From Rhodocyclaceae bacterium (lineage in GTDB: Bacteria; Pseudomonadota; Gammaproteobacteria; Burkholderiales; Rhodocyclaceae): DNA of 64,000 bases. This document shows, in pieces, positions 41,272 through 49,515 of this stretch (its first letter is position 1; each line of letters starts with the position of its first letter). The position numbers and the translations under genes were made by a program. The notes beneath the pieces are model-generated. The model was not told the origin of the DNA. It was given only the letters and a program-made list of their open reading frames with translations, and did no database searches. The stretch is taken from contig JAGTRP010000004.1 in assembly GCA_018261935.1 (NCBI GenBank), positions 124,001-188,000 on the forward strand, written 5' to 3'.

Positions 41272-41804
41272 TCCAGCACCTCGATGGTGAAATTGCGGTT
41301 GGTATAGATGCAGATATCGCCAGCGATCTCCAGGGCCTTGGTGACGATATCCACCGGCGCCAGGTCGGTATTCTCCAGCAGGGCCCGGGCCGCGCTCTGG
41401 GCAAAGGCGCCACCGGAGCCGATGGCCACGATCCCCTGCTCGGGCTCCAGCACGTCGCCATTGCCGGTGATGATGAGGGAATTCTCGCCGTCGGCGACGG
41501 ACAGCATCGCCTCCAGGCGGCGCAGCATGCGGTCGGTCCGCCAGTCCTTGGCCAGTTCCACTGCCGAGCGCAGGAGATTGCCCTGATGCTTCTCGAGCTT
41601 GGCCTCGAAACGTTCGAAAAGGGTGAAGGCATCCGCCGTGCCGCCAGCGAACCCCGCCAGGATGCGGTTCTGGTAGAGGCGGCGGACCTTGCGGGCAGTG
41701 GCCTTGACGACGATATTGCCGAGGGTCACCTGGCCGTCGCCGCCCATGGCGACACGATTCCCCCGGCGCACCGACAGGATTGTGGTGCCGTGATATTGCT
41801 CCAT
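41268..41804 (-). CDS. hslV: ATP-dependent protease peptidase subunit HslV
   Basis: 178 residues, bacterial proteasome-like threonine protease. The catalytic threonine is Thr7 in [11 protein letters not shown], exposed after removal of the six-residue MEQYHG leader, a form common in betaproteobacteria but longer than the E. coli one-residue leader. GDGQVTLG and [10 protein letters not shown] motifs are present. It starts eight bases after the STAS gene stop. Confidence 0.97.
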   Translation of the reverse strand: MEQYHGTTILSVRRGNRVAMGGDGQVTLGNIVVKATARKVRRLYQNRILAGFAGGTADAFTLFERFEAKLEKHQGNLLRSAVELAKDWRTDRMLRRLEAMLSVADGENSLIITGNGDVLEPEQGIVAIGSGGAFAQSAARALLENTDLAPVDIVTKALEIAGDICIYTNRNFTIEVLE

Positions 41805-41812
41805 AAGAATTC

Positions 41813-43045
41813 CTAAGATTTGGGAACGATGATCCGGGCCACGTGGCTGAGGCCGACGATGCCCATGAGTTCTGCCACCAGGTGGTGCGGGTGGCGAATA
41901 ATCACTTCCTTGCCCTGCCGCTTGACGGGTTCGAGCCGATTACGCAAGAGGCCTGCCGAGAAGAAATCCAGGCGCTTGACCCGCGAGAAATCGAGGATTG
42001 GCTGGTCGGTGGACTCAAAATATTTGGGCAGTTCGTCAAAACGATAGTTCTTCAGTTCGCCCGCCAGGAAAAGCGCTTTCTCCTGGGGTGCGGGCGCCGC
42101 CGGTGCCTTGCCGGCACCAGGAACAGCCTTGACGTCCTCCCAGGACGGCGGCGACACCTCGAAGGTCACCGCATAATCCACCGCCTTCTCCTCGAAGGCT
42201 TCGAGACGCCCGAGGCGCTGATACAGTTCCAGGAGCAGCAGCCAGCTGCCTTCCGACTCCCGCTGGCCGACCACCAACCGGGTCTCGAGGCGCCCCACCA
42301 GGCCGTCGGCGCCCTCCAGGGCCAGCATCACGCCCTGTTTGCGGGCCAGGCGCAGGACGTCGTACAGGGCGCTGGCCGCTCCGTCATCGCAACTGGCCAG
42401 CTTGCCGAGGTCGAGGCGCAGGGGCCGCTTGGCCGCCAGCGCCGCCTTGAGCTGTCCGATGTCGGGAGCATCGGCGCCGGAAATGACGCCCTGCAGAACA
42501 ATTGCCGTTTCACCATTGCCCTTGGCCGGCGCAACGACTTCAGGCTGCCGCCAGGTCGGCGGAGAAGTTTCGCAGGCCTGGGCGAATTCCATGCCCAGCT
42601 TCTCGAAGGCGGCACGGTCGCCGAGGACCTGCACGAGGTCGAGGAGCATGCGCCAGAGCCTTTCGGCCTCGGTGCCGACGTGGGCCCGGGCGCACATCTC
42701 CAGGACTGCCCGGGCTGCGCTGTCCTGGCCGTTGGCGAAAAGCACCGCGGCCTGCTCGATGTCCGCCTGCAGCGGGTCGCCCCCCTGCTCCACCTCGATG
42801 GCCATGACCCCCGATCCGTCGACTCCCGAATCGCCGAACTGGGAATCAGTGAAATCGAGGACGGAATGCTCGGTCTTGGCAGCGGGAGCAGCCGGAGCCG
42901 AAGCCTGGGCGGCGGCGTTTTCCGCCGCCGGTCCGGTCGCCGGCTCCGCGGCAGGCTCCGAAGGCGGAGCAGCCGTCGTCTTCGGACGCGCCACCTGGCG
43001 CTCCGGCATTTTTTCCTGGGTTTTCTTGAAGAGAGAGAAGACCAT
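41813..43045 (-). CDS. Duplicated STAS-domain protein
   Basis: 410 residues, cytoplasmic. A basic start (VFSLFKKTQ) is followed by an Ala/Pro-rich linker (about 25-60) and two similar modules. Each has a helical, TPR-like part ending in a shared phrase (CETSPPTW near 160, FEVSPPSW near 302), followed by a STAS-like alpha/beta domain (about 180-260 and 325-405). The second STAS, with [15 protein letters not shown], is the clearer one. STAS domains serve as phospho-regulated switches or nucleotide sensors in anti-sigma antagonists. No kinase or anti-sigma gene is adjacent. Its place just upstream of hslVU suggests a stress link (inference). Confidence 0.75.
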   Translation of the reverse strand: MVFSLFKKTQEKMPERQVARPKTTAAPPSEPAAEPATGPAAENAAAQASAPAAPAAKTEHSVLDFTDSQFGDSGVDGSGVMAIEVEQGGDPLQADIEQAAVLFANGQDSAARAVLEMCARAHVGTEAERLWRMLLDLVQVLGDRAAFEKLGMEFAQACETSPPTWRQPEVVAPAKGNGETAIVLQGVISGADAPDIGQLKAALAAKRPLRLDLGKLASCDDGAASALYDVLRLARKQGVMLALEGADGLVGRLETRLVVGQRESEGSWLLLLELYQRLGRLEAFEEKAVDYAVTFEVSPPSWEDVKAVPGAGKAPAAPAPQEKALFLAGELKNYRFDELPKYFESTDQPILDFSRVKRLDFFSAGLLRNRLEPVKRQGKEVIIRHPHHLVAELMGIVGLSHVARIIVPKS

Positions 43046-43088
43046 AGAGATCGTCGGGCGAGAATGGCTGTTTTAGCACGCTGCGTGC

Positions 43089-43883
43089 TCAGGCGCAATG
43101 CCGTCGATTAGGTAATGCGACTATCCCAAGGGCAACCAGCACGACCGCCAGCACAGGCCCGAAAGGCTGGTCCAGGTGCAGGGCCAGGAAGAAGGCCAGG
43201 ACATATCCCCCCACCCCGAGAATGGCCGCGAAAACCAGGCCCCGCCTCCAGCTGGGTGCCCGGGCGAACACCGCCCAGGGCGGGACGAAAACCAGGGCGA
43301 AGGCTCCCATGACGCCGAGGGACATGGTTGCCACCGCCAGGATGCCGACCGCCAGCAGGTCGAATCCCAGGTGAACCCGCCAGGCCGGCAGCCGGAGGGC
43401 GCCGAAGAAGGCGGGGTAGAGCTGGGCCAGGAGCAGGTGCCGGGACAGCAGGGCAAGGAGCGGCAGGGCAACCAGCAGGCAGATCACCGCGATGGCGAGC
43501 TGGGCCGCATCGGCGAAATAGAGCTGCCCGTCGAAGAGGGCGTGCCCCAGCCGCTCCGCCATGGGCAGATTGGCGGTCAGCAGGACGGCAGCCGCCCAGC
43601 CGATGAGGAGCAGCAGGGCATAGGCGGTGCCGCCGGCCAGGCGGGATGCCGTCAGGCGCTTAGCCAGGGCGGCCAGAGCCGCCATGCCGACGCCCCCAAG
43701 GACGAGGGGAGCCTCCAGGGCCATGGCGCAGAGCGCCCCCGCCGCCGCCACGTGGGCATAGGCGAAGGCGGCCAGCCACTCCTCCCGCAGCCGCAGGTAG
43801 CAGCCGAAGAGGGGCAGCACCAGGGCAAAGCAGAGGCCGATCAGGAAAGGCTGGAGGAAGAGGGGGGAGAGGATGTCCGTCAT
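43089..43883 (-). CDS. Metal (Zn/Mn-type) ABC transporter permease
   Basis: 264 residues with about eight membrane helices of the ABC-3 family (ZnuB/MntB type). The ATG at 43881-43883 overlaps the ATPase stop as ATGA and is preferred over an upstream GTG-type start that would lie inside the ATPase gene. Family phrases include the permease loop around GVMGAFALVFVPPW. It forms the inner-membrane channel for the ATPase and binding protein encoded just upstream. Confidence 0.85.
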   Translation of the reverse strand: MTDILSPLFLQPFLIGLCFALVLPLFGCYLRLREEWLAAFAYAHVAAAGALCAMALEAPLVLGGVGMAALAALAKRLTASRLAGGTAYALLLLIGWAAAVLLTANLPMAERLGHALFDGQLYFADAAQLAIAVICLLVALPLLALLSRHLLLAQLYPAFFGALRLPAWRVHLGFDLLAVGILAVATMSLGVMGAFALVFVPPWAVFARAPSWRRGLVFAAILGVGGYVLAFFLALHLDQPFGPVLAVVLVALGIVALPNRRHCA

Positions 43884-44458
43884 CACGCCTCCTCTCCGGC
43901 AGTCACGATCCGGTCGCAAACCTTATCCACGAAATCGTGGTCGTGGCTCACCACCAGCAGGCCGGCGCCTTCGTCGGCCCGCCGGCGCAGGGCGCCCCCC
44001 AGGTGGGCAACCCCGGCCACATCCAGGTTGTTGGTGGGCTCGTCCAGGAGCACCACATCCGCCGGCGCCTGCAGGATGGCCCACAGGGCGAGGAAGTGCC
44101 GCTGCCCGCCGGACAGCTGATCCAGCCGCCAGCCCAGCTTGTCCATGAGCCAAGGAGGCAGGCCGTCCGACGTCGCCCCCGTGAGCTGCAGAAGCTCGGT
44201 GCCGCACAGGGGAAGGCCGGCGAACGGCGGCGGCGCCTGGGTCTGCAGGGCAAGGCGCAAATCCGGCCGCTTGTCGAAGCGCCCGGCGAAAATCCGGGCA
44301 ACGCCGGTCAGCGCCGAGAGATAGGTGGATTTGCCGACCCCATTGGGTCCCACCAGGCCGACGATCTCCCCGGCCGCCAGTTCGAGGCTCAGGGGCGGGG
44401 TCACCGGCTGCTCCCAGCCGGCCACCAGCCCTTCGGTCACCAGGAGCGCAGCGCTCAT
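43883..44458 (-). CDS. Metal ABC transporter ATP-binding protein (short form)
   Basis: 191 residues with the complete ATPase core: Walker A GPNGVGKST (about 38-46), Q-loop LALQTQAP, signature LSGGQ, Walker B VVLLDEP, D-loop NNLD and switch SHD. At 191 residues it is shorter than typical ZnuC (about 230-250), lacking the C-terminal extension. It powers import with the permease downstream and the binding protein upstream. Overlaps with both are four bases or fewer. Confidence 0.88.
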   Translation of the reverse strand: MSAALLVTEGLVAGWEQPVTPPLSLELAAGEIVGLVGPNGVGKSTYLSALTGVARIFAGRFDKRPDLRLALQTQAPPPFAGLPLCGTELLQLTGATSDGLPPWLMDKLGWRLDQLSGGQRHFLALWAILQAPADVVLLDEPTNNLDVAGVAHLGGALRRRADEGAGLLVVSHDHDFVDKVCDRIVTAGEEA

Positions 44459-45351
44459 TCGAGGCCCTTCAGCAGCCGCGCCACGGTATCGTCGAACAGG
44501 GAGAATAGATCCTTCGCCCCCGGCGTGCCCCCTACCGTGAAGGGCAGCACAACGGCGGGGATTTTCGCCTCCCGGGCCATCCAGGCGCTGGGCCCTTCGT
44601 TCTGGTAGGCGGCGCGCAGAATCATCCGGGCCGGCTGGGCCCGCTGCCGCGCCAGGACTTCGCTCAGATAGCCGCTGGTGGGCTCGACCCCGGGCTTGGG
44701 TTCCAGGGTCGCCACCTCTTTCATGCCCAGCCAGGCGATCAGGTAGCTGAAGGACTTGTGCTGGACGATCACCGGCACGCCGCGCAAGGGCGCCGCCATC
44801 TTTTCCCAGCGCGGGATGGCGGCCCGCATCTTGGCGGCAAACGCCTGGTAGCCGGCGGCATAGGCGGCAGCATTGGCGCGGTCGATGTCGGCCAGCCGGG
44901 CGGCCAGGGCCTCACCCACCTTGAGGAGATTGCGCGGATCCAGCTGGAAATGGGGATTGCCGCCGGGATGGACGTCGCCGTGGATGCGATCCACCGCCGC
45001 CGGCACCTCCAGGCGCTGGACATACGCAGCCGCTTCGAAATAGCCGGGCTGCCCGACCTGGATGGCGGCATTGCCGGAATCCCGCACCACCACCGGCAGC
45101 CAGCCGACCTCGAGGCCGGCGCCGGTGGCCACCACCAGCTGGGCCTGGCGGGCCTGGGCCAGCAGGGAGGGCTTGGCGTCCACCCGGTGGGGGTCCTGGA
45201 GGGCGTGGGTGGCGGTATAGACCTTGACCTGGTCGCCACCGATCTCCTGGGCGAGCGCCCCCCATTCCGGCAGGGTGGCGAAAACCTTGACCGCCGCCTG
45301 GGCAGCCCCGGCCGAGACCAGCAGGCACAACAAAGCGAGAAGCCGTTTCAT
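44455..45351 (-). CDS. Metal ABC transporter substrate-binding protein (ZnuA/TroA family)
   Basis: 298 residues with a signal peptide (cleavage after AQA, about residue 19). Cluster A-I family, two lobes joined by a long helix. Candidate metal ligands lie in ALQDPHRVD, in HPGGNPHFQLDP and in VQHKSF, with an acidic residue late in the protein. The histidine-rich loop of many zinc-specific ZnuA proteins is missing, so zinc versus manganese is undecided. It delivers metal to the permease. Confidence 0.88.
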   Translation of the reverse strand: MKRLLALLCLLVSAGAAQAAVKVFATLPEWGALAQEIGGDQVKVYTATHALQDPHRVDAKPSLLAQARQAQLVVATGAGLEVGWLPVVVRDSGNAAIQVGQPGYFEAAAYVQRLEVPAAVDRIHGDVHPGGNPHFQLDPRNLLKVGEALAARLADIDRANAAAYAAGYQAFAAKMRAAIPRWEKMAAPLRGVPVIVQHKSFSYLIAWLGMKEVATLEPKPGVEPTSGYLSEVLARQRAQPARMILRAAYQNEGPSAWMAREAKIPAVVLPFTVGGTPGAKDLFSLFDDTVARLLKGLE

Positions 45352-45361
45352 GGCGCTATCC

Positions 45362-46756
45362 TCAGAATTTGTGGGCGCCGTGGGCGCCCAGGCTCATGAT
45401 GTACTGGACGAAGAACTGGTTGTCCTCCAGCCCCGGGCCCCGGGAGCTGTCGCGGGCGTATTGCAGGCGCACCCGGGAGAATTCGGAAGGCGACCAATCC
45501 ACCATCAGGCTGTTGCGCCGGGGCGAGTAGTGCTGCAAGCCGGCGGCATCGGCGGCCTGCAGCCTGGGTCCCAGATTGGCGTTCCCCGAATCGAGGGCAT
45601 CGTGGCGGTAGCCGACCCGCCAGCCCCGGGCAAACTGCCATACTCCCTGGACATACCAGCCGGACTGGCGGCGACGGTAGCTGTCGCTGGCGGCGCGTAC
45701 CGCACCGGCACCGGCGGGAATAGCACGACTCAAGGTATCGTCGTAGGCCAAGCTGCCATCCTCGCTGCGCTGCAGGTACTCGGCCTGGAACTTGAAATTG
45801 CGGTAGGTGGGGTCGCCGTTGGGTGCCCATTTCCAGACCAGGTCGGCACCGGCGGTATGGCTGCGGCCGGAGAAGCTGCCGGCAGCATTCACGTTGCCGC
45901 CAGCGTCGATGTCCTCGAACTGCCGCCCGTTGGGGCGGGTTGTGACATAGGACAGACCCGCCTGCCAGGAATGGGAAATCCCCACGTCGCCGCCAACATG
46001 GCCGAACAGAGTGCCGAGGCCGTTCCCGTTGCGGTTGCGCTCGTTGCCCGGGAAGCCGCCGCCCCGGGCCATTTCGGCGCCGAGTTCGAGGAAGAGGTCG
46101 GTGGGCGCCAGCCATTTCACCTGCACCCCGTCGTTGCCCAGGCGGGAGCCGTAAAAGGCCTTGTAGGCCAGGGGGGCGTCGACGAAATCCCAGACGTGGG
46201 GATGCTGGGCATTGAGGTAGCCGATGCCGGAAAGGAAGCGCCCGGCCTTGAGCTTGACACCCGCCGGCAGGGCCAGGGTCTCGATGTAGGCCTCCTCCGT
46301 GTTGATACCGCCCTCGGGGGCCACCGAGAAAAGCGCTGTGCCCCGGAAGAGGTGATCGACGTTGGCGGCCAGGGCCAGTTCGGTCTCCCCCAGGGAGAAA
46401 CTACGGCGCGGCGGCGCGATTTCCCCCCCGTTGGGGATGAAGCCCCGGATGCGATAGGTATTCGGGTCCCGGGAGGTGTTGGCGTACTTGCCGTCGAGGA
46501 CGACGGAAATTTCCGGGTTGAAGGCAGTGGCGCCCGCCGCCGCTGCCATGGACGGCTCGGGGGTCGCCGGCTGCGCGGCCGCTTGGGCGGCCTCGGTGGC
46601 GGCAAGCCTGGCTTCGAGGGCGGCGATGCGCTGCTCGTAGGTCTTCTTCAGTTCCTCGACCTGGGCACGGATAGCGGCCAGATCGGCGTCCGTGGCCGCC
46701 TGGGCGCCGGTACAGGCGACCAGGGCGACGGCCAGGGCGATTTTTCGTTGCGGCAT
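45362..46756 (-). CDS. Outer-membrane porin-like beta-barrel next to the metal importer
   Basis: 464 residues from the ATG at 46754-46756 (AGGAG six bases upstream). Signal peptide ending at GAQA; a coiled-coil segment (about 25-55, AQVEELKKTYEQRIAALEAR), an Ala/Pro linker, then a barrel of alternating polar and hydrophobic strands ending in a C-terminal Phe (HGAHKF). The coiled coil at the mature N-terminus recalls trimeric phosphate-selective or zinc-regulated porins. It lies ten bases upstream of the znuA-like gene, so an outer-membrane metal or metallophore route is likely (inference). Its ribosome binding site sits in a hairpin. Confidence 0.75.
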   Translation of the reverse strand: MPQRKIALAVALVACTGAQAATDADLAAIRAQVEELKKTYEQRIAALEARLAATEAAQAAAQPATPEPSMAAAAGATAFNPEISVVLDGKYANTSRDPNTYRIRGFIPNGGEIAPPRRSFSLGETELALAANVDHLFRGTALFSVAPEGGINTEEAYIETLALPAGVKLKAGRFLSGIGYLNAQHPHVWDFVDAPLAYKAFYGSRLGNDGVQVKWLAPTDLFLELGAEMARGGGFPGNERNRNGNGLGTLFGHVGGDVGISHSWQAGLSYVTTRPNGRQFEDIDAGGNVNAAGSFSGRSHTAGADLVWKWAPNGDPTYRNFKFQAEYLQRSEDGSLAYDDTLSRAIPAGAGAVRAASDSYRRRQSGWYVQGVWQFARGWRVGYRHDALDSGNANLGPRLQAADAAGLQHYSPRRNSLMVDWSPSEFSRVRLQYARDSSRGPGLEDNQFFVQYIMSLGAHGAHKF

Positions 46757-46764
46757 GGAAGGCT

Positions 46765-46829
46765 CCTGAAACGCAATGGACACGGGACCGCGACGCTAGG
46801 CGCGGTCCATGGCTAAGAGGCGTTTCAGG
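46765..46829 (-). promoter_or_regulatory. Long hairpin enclosing the upstream stop codon and sequestering the porin ribosome binding site
   Basis: A perfect ten-base inverted repeat (CCTGAAACGC at 46765-46774, GCGTTTCAGG at 46820-46829) surrounds a second eight-base stem (GGACCGCG 46785-46792, CGCGGTCC 46801-46808). In the minus-strand RNA the 5' arm contains the stop codon of the small secreted protein and the 3' arm runs into the CAGGAG of the porin. A ribosome finishing the first gene would melt the outer stem. Confidence 0.65.
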
Positions 46830-47106
46830 CAGCCGGAGGACCGCGCTGACTGGCCGAAGGCGGCGGCAACTGGCCGCGCCCGGCATAGGGCATCGCTTCC
46901 GGCACCAGGACGGACGCCACCACCGGTGGTGGCGCCGCAACCCCGGGGAGGACCGAGCCGAGATCACAAGTGGCCAGGCAAAGCTCGCATACATGGCCGG
47001 GCAGCGCTCCGTCCTTCGTGGCTCCATGCTCGACGGCATGGGCCACCGCCGCCCCTTGGGCGAACAGGAGGGCCAGGACGAGGAGGAAGGAGCGCAGGGA
47101 AGCCAT
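46825..47106 (-). CDS. Small secreted Cys/His protein of the DUF2946-like type
   Basis: 93 residues. A signal peptide (ends near AVAHA, residue 24) is followed by VEHGA and a cysteine cluster in HVCELCLATC, the pattern of small periplasmic copper/metal-associated proteins such as DUF2946. The C-terminal third is proline-rich and disordered. It lies 19 bases after rlmI and directly ahead of the porin and metal ABC genes, which suggests a metal-binding or sensing job (inference). The RBS is weak. Confidence 0.6.
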   Translation of the reverse strand: MASLRSFLLVLALLFAQGAAVAHAVEHGATKDGALPGHVCELCLATCDLGSVLPGVAAPPPVVASVLVPEAMPYAGRGQLPPPSASQRGPPAA

Positions 47107-47125
47107 GACGGATAGTTTAGCCCGG

Positions 47126-48316
47126 TCAGTCCACCTGGACCAGGAGGCCTTTGAGGTATTCCCCTTCCGGGAAATTGAGGGCCACCGGATGGTCGGGGGA
47201 ACCGGCCAGGCGCCGGACGATGCGGGCCTCCCGGCCGGCGTCCAGGGCGGCGCCGGCAATGATCTTCTGGAACAGCTCGAGGCCGATGCCGCCGGAACAG
47301 GAATAGGTCATCAGCAATCCGCCCGGCTTCAACAGCCGGAAGCCGAGGAGATTGATGTCCTTGTAGGCCCGGGAAGCCCGGTCGGCGTGGGCGGCGGAGG
47401 GGGCGAACTTGGGCGGATCGAGGACGATCAGGTCGAACTGCCGGCCCTCTTTCCGGAAGACCCGCAGGGCTTCGAAGACATCGGCCTCCAACCACTCGGC
47501 CCGCTCGGCGGGCAGGGATGGATTGAGGGCCAGGTTGGCCCGGGCCTGGTCGAGGGCGCGTCCGGAGGAATCGATGGAGAGCACGCTTTCCGCCCCGCCG
47601 GCCAGGGCCTGGAGGGAGAAGCCCCCCGTATAGCAGAAGCAGTTGAGGACGCTCTTCCCCGCCGCCAGTTGGCGCAGCAGCAGGCGGTTGTCCCGCTGGT
47701 CCAGGTAGAAGCCGGTCTTGTGGCCGCCTGCGATGTCGATGCCGAGCCGCACGCCGTTTTCGTCGATGGAGAGGGGCGCCCCGCCCGCTTCGCCATGGAC
47801 CCAGCCGGTGACTGGCTCCAGGCCCTCGAGGCCGCGGACATCGGAATCGGAGCGCTCATAGACCCGGGCGCAGCCGGTGGCTTTCACCAGGGCACCGACG
47901 ATGGCGTTACGCCACTTGTCGGCACCAGCGGAGGTGAGCTGCACCACCACGGTGTCGCCGTAGCGGTCGGCGATAACCCCTGGCAGGCCGTCGGACTCGG
48001 CGTGGATGAGGCGCACGCCCTCCTGGCCGGCCAGTTCCGGCAGGGCGGCCCGGCGCGCCACGGCAGCCGCCACCCGGCGCTTGAAGAAAGCGTCGTCGAT
48101 GGTTTCCTCGGGATCGAAGGTCCACAGCCGGGCCCGAATCTGGGACTTGGGGCTGAAGGCCGCCTTGCCCAGGGGCCGGCCGTTATGGGCGGCGATTTCC
48201 ACCGTATCCCCGGCCCTGGCCCGGCCCACCAGATGGGCCACGGAGCCCGCGAAAAGCCACGGATGGCGTTTGAAGACGGAACGCTCCTTGTCCGGAGCCA
48301 GGATCAGTTGTGCCAT
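47126..48316 (-). CDS. rlmI: 23S rRNA (cytosine1962-C5)-methyltransferase
   Basis: 396 residues. An N-terminal PUA domain (residues about 1-75) and EEHUD-type region precede the SAM-binding Rossmann domain with LNCFCYTGGFSL (motif I), VLDPPKFA (motif IV) and the second catalytic-site phrase YSCSGG with the conserved Cys. It methylates C1962 of 23S rRNA using SAM. It starts 18 bases downstream of the terminator of the 49-residue gene. RBS GAGGA. Confidence 0.92.
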   Translation of the reverse strand: MAQLILAPDKERSVFKRHPWLFAGSVAHLVGRARAGDTVEIAAHNGRPLGKAAFSPKSQIRARLWTFDPEETIDDAFFKRRVAAAVARRAALPELAGQEGVRLIHAESDGLPGVIADRYGDTVVVQLTSAGADKWRNAIVGALVKATGCARVYERSDSDVRGLEGLEPVTGWVHGEAGGAPLSIDENGVRLGIDIAGGHKTGFYLDQRDNRLLLRQLAAGKSVLNCFCYTGGFSLQALAGGAESVLSIDSSGRALDQARANLALNPSLPAERAEWLEADVFEALRVFRKEGRQFDLIVLDPPKFAPSAAHADRASRAYKDINLLGFRLLKPGGLLMTYSCSGGIGLELFQKIIAGAALDAGREARIVRRLAGSPDHPVALNFPEGEYLKGLLVQVD

Positions 48317-48334
48317 GGGGAATCCTCGACGGCC

Positions 48335-48374
48335 AAAAGCAAGAAGCCCCGGTCGCCTTGCGGCAACCGGGGCT
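48335..48374 (-). terminator. Strong intrinsic terminator of the 49-residue basic protein gene
   Basis: A nine-base stem AGCCCCGGT/ACCGGGGCT (48345-48353 with 48366-48374), extended by CGC/GCG, is followed on the minus strand by CTTGCTTTT. It begins about 19 bases after the stop codon. Confidence 0.88.
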
Positions 48375-48392
48375 CCGGAATACTGCGGACGA

Positions 48393-48542
48393 TCAGCCCA
48401 GGGCCTTGCGGTTACGGGCGTGGCACTCGGCGCCGTAGATGACCTTGAACATGGTCTTGCTGGAACCCTTGAACAGACGCTTGGCGGACTTGGAAACGCA
48501 GCGGCGCTCCAGGGAGGAACGGCGGTTACGGTTGATGGCCAT
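48393..48542 (-). CDS. 49-residue highly basic protein with its own promoter and terminator
   Basis: A 49-codon gene beginning MAINRNRRSSLERRC and ending HARNRKALG. It contains 14 Lys/Arg against two acidic residues and two cysteines (15 and 41). An ideal AAGGAG lies seven bases from the ATG. A near-consensus sigma-70 promoter (TTGACC, 17 bases, TATGAT) precedes it and a strong terminator follows, so it forms a single-gene transcript. Size, charge and expression signals resemble a ribosomal or ribosome-associated protein, yet it matches none of the small ribosomal proteins I know (bL34, bL36, bS20, bS21). Function unknown; that it is a gene is well supported. Confidence 0.8.
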   Translation of the reverse strand: MAINRNRRSSLERRCVSKSAKRLFKGSSKTMFKVIYGAECHARNRKALG

Positions 48543-48581
48543 GACTAACTCCTTGATTCGGGCGATTTTTCAAAACAAGCA

Positions 48582-48610
48582 ATCATATTTGGAACGGGCC
48601 TCGCGGTCAA
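48582..48610 (-). promoter_or_regulatory. Sigma-70 promoter of the 49-residue basic protein gene
   Basis: TTGACC at 48605-48610, a 17-base spacer and TATGAT at 48582-48587 on the minus strand. The -35 element overlaps the xerC stop codon. The predicted transcript leader is about 30 bases. Confidence 0.72.
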
Positions 48611-49515
48611 TCGGAAAGCGCTTTTCCCCGCTTGGCCCGGGGGTGGGCCGTGTCATAGACCTTGGCCAGATGCTGGAAATCGAGATGGGTATAGACCTGG
48701 GTGGAGGAGATGCTGGCGTGGCCCAACATCTCCTGCACCGCCCGCAGGTCGCCGGAAGACTGCAGGACGTGGGAGGCAAAGGAGTGGCGCAGCATGTGGG
48801 GATGGACGTGAGTCGGCAGGCCGGCCAGCAGGGCCTGGCGACGCAGGCGCTCCTGGATCATGCGGAGGGAGAGGCGCTTGCCCCGGCGGCCCACGAAAAG
48901 GGCTGCCTCATCGGGAAGAGCCAGGGCCTGGCGCTCCCGACTCCACGCCGCCAGGGCGGCCTGGGCCTTGGAGCCGACCGGGACGATGCGGGTCTTGCCG
49001 CGCTTGCCGGTAACCCGCACCTCGCCGTCCTGGAGAACGGTTTCCAGGGCATCCCGGTCGAGGGCGGCGAGTTCCGCCAGGCGCAGGCCGGAGGAGTAGA
49101 ACAGTTCGAACATGGCCCGATCCCGGGCGGCCAGCGCCGGATCGTCGTCTTCGCCGCCCTCGAGGAGGCGGGCGGCCTCGTCGGCAGACAGGGCATCGGG
49201 CAAGCGCCGGGGGGACTTGGGGGGCCGGATACCCTCGCAGGGGTTGGCGGCGACCCCGCCGCGCCGCCCCAGCCAGGCGAAGAAGCCGCGCCAGGCCGAC
49301 AGCAGCCGCCCCAGGGAGCGGCCGGACAAGCCCCCGGCGTGGAGCTGGGCGACGAAGCGGCGGATGTGATGGACCTGGAGTTCAGCCAGGGCAGTCTCGC
49401 CGGCCAGGGCCTGGAGCTTGTCCAGGTCGTGCCGGTAGCCAGCGACGGTATGGGGCGATTGCCGGCGCTGCTCGGCCAGTTCGGCCAGATAGGCGCCGAC
49501 TTCCGCCGAGGTCAC
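48607..49515 (-). CDS. xerC: Tyrosine recombinase XerC
   Basis: 302 residues from the GTG at 49513-49515, which overlaps the DUF484 stop (GTGA). An N-terminal SAM-like DNA-binding domain and a catalytic domain with Arg in SSGLRLAEL, Lys in GKRGKTR, HMLRH, GHAS and the nucleophile Tyr in STQVYTHLD. It resolves chromosome dimers at dif with XerD. Its position after dapF and DUF484 is the classical dapF-DUF484-xerC order. Confidence 0.95.
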   Translation of the reverse strand: MTSAEVGAYLAELAEQRRQSPHTVAGYRHDLDKLQALAGETALAELQVHHIRRFVAQLHAGGLSGRSLGRLLSAWRGFFAWLGRRGGVAANPCEGIRPPKSPRRLPDALSADEAARLLEGGEDDDPALAARDRAMFELFYSSGLRLAELAALDRDALETVLQDGEVRVTGKRGKTRIVPVGSKAQAALAAWSRERQALALPDEAALFVGRRGKRLSLRMIQERLRRQALLAGLPTHVHPHMLRHSFASHVLQSSGDLRAVQEMLGHASISSTQVYTHLDFQHLAKVYDTAHPRAKRGKALSD

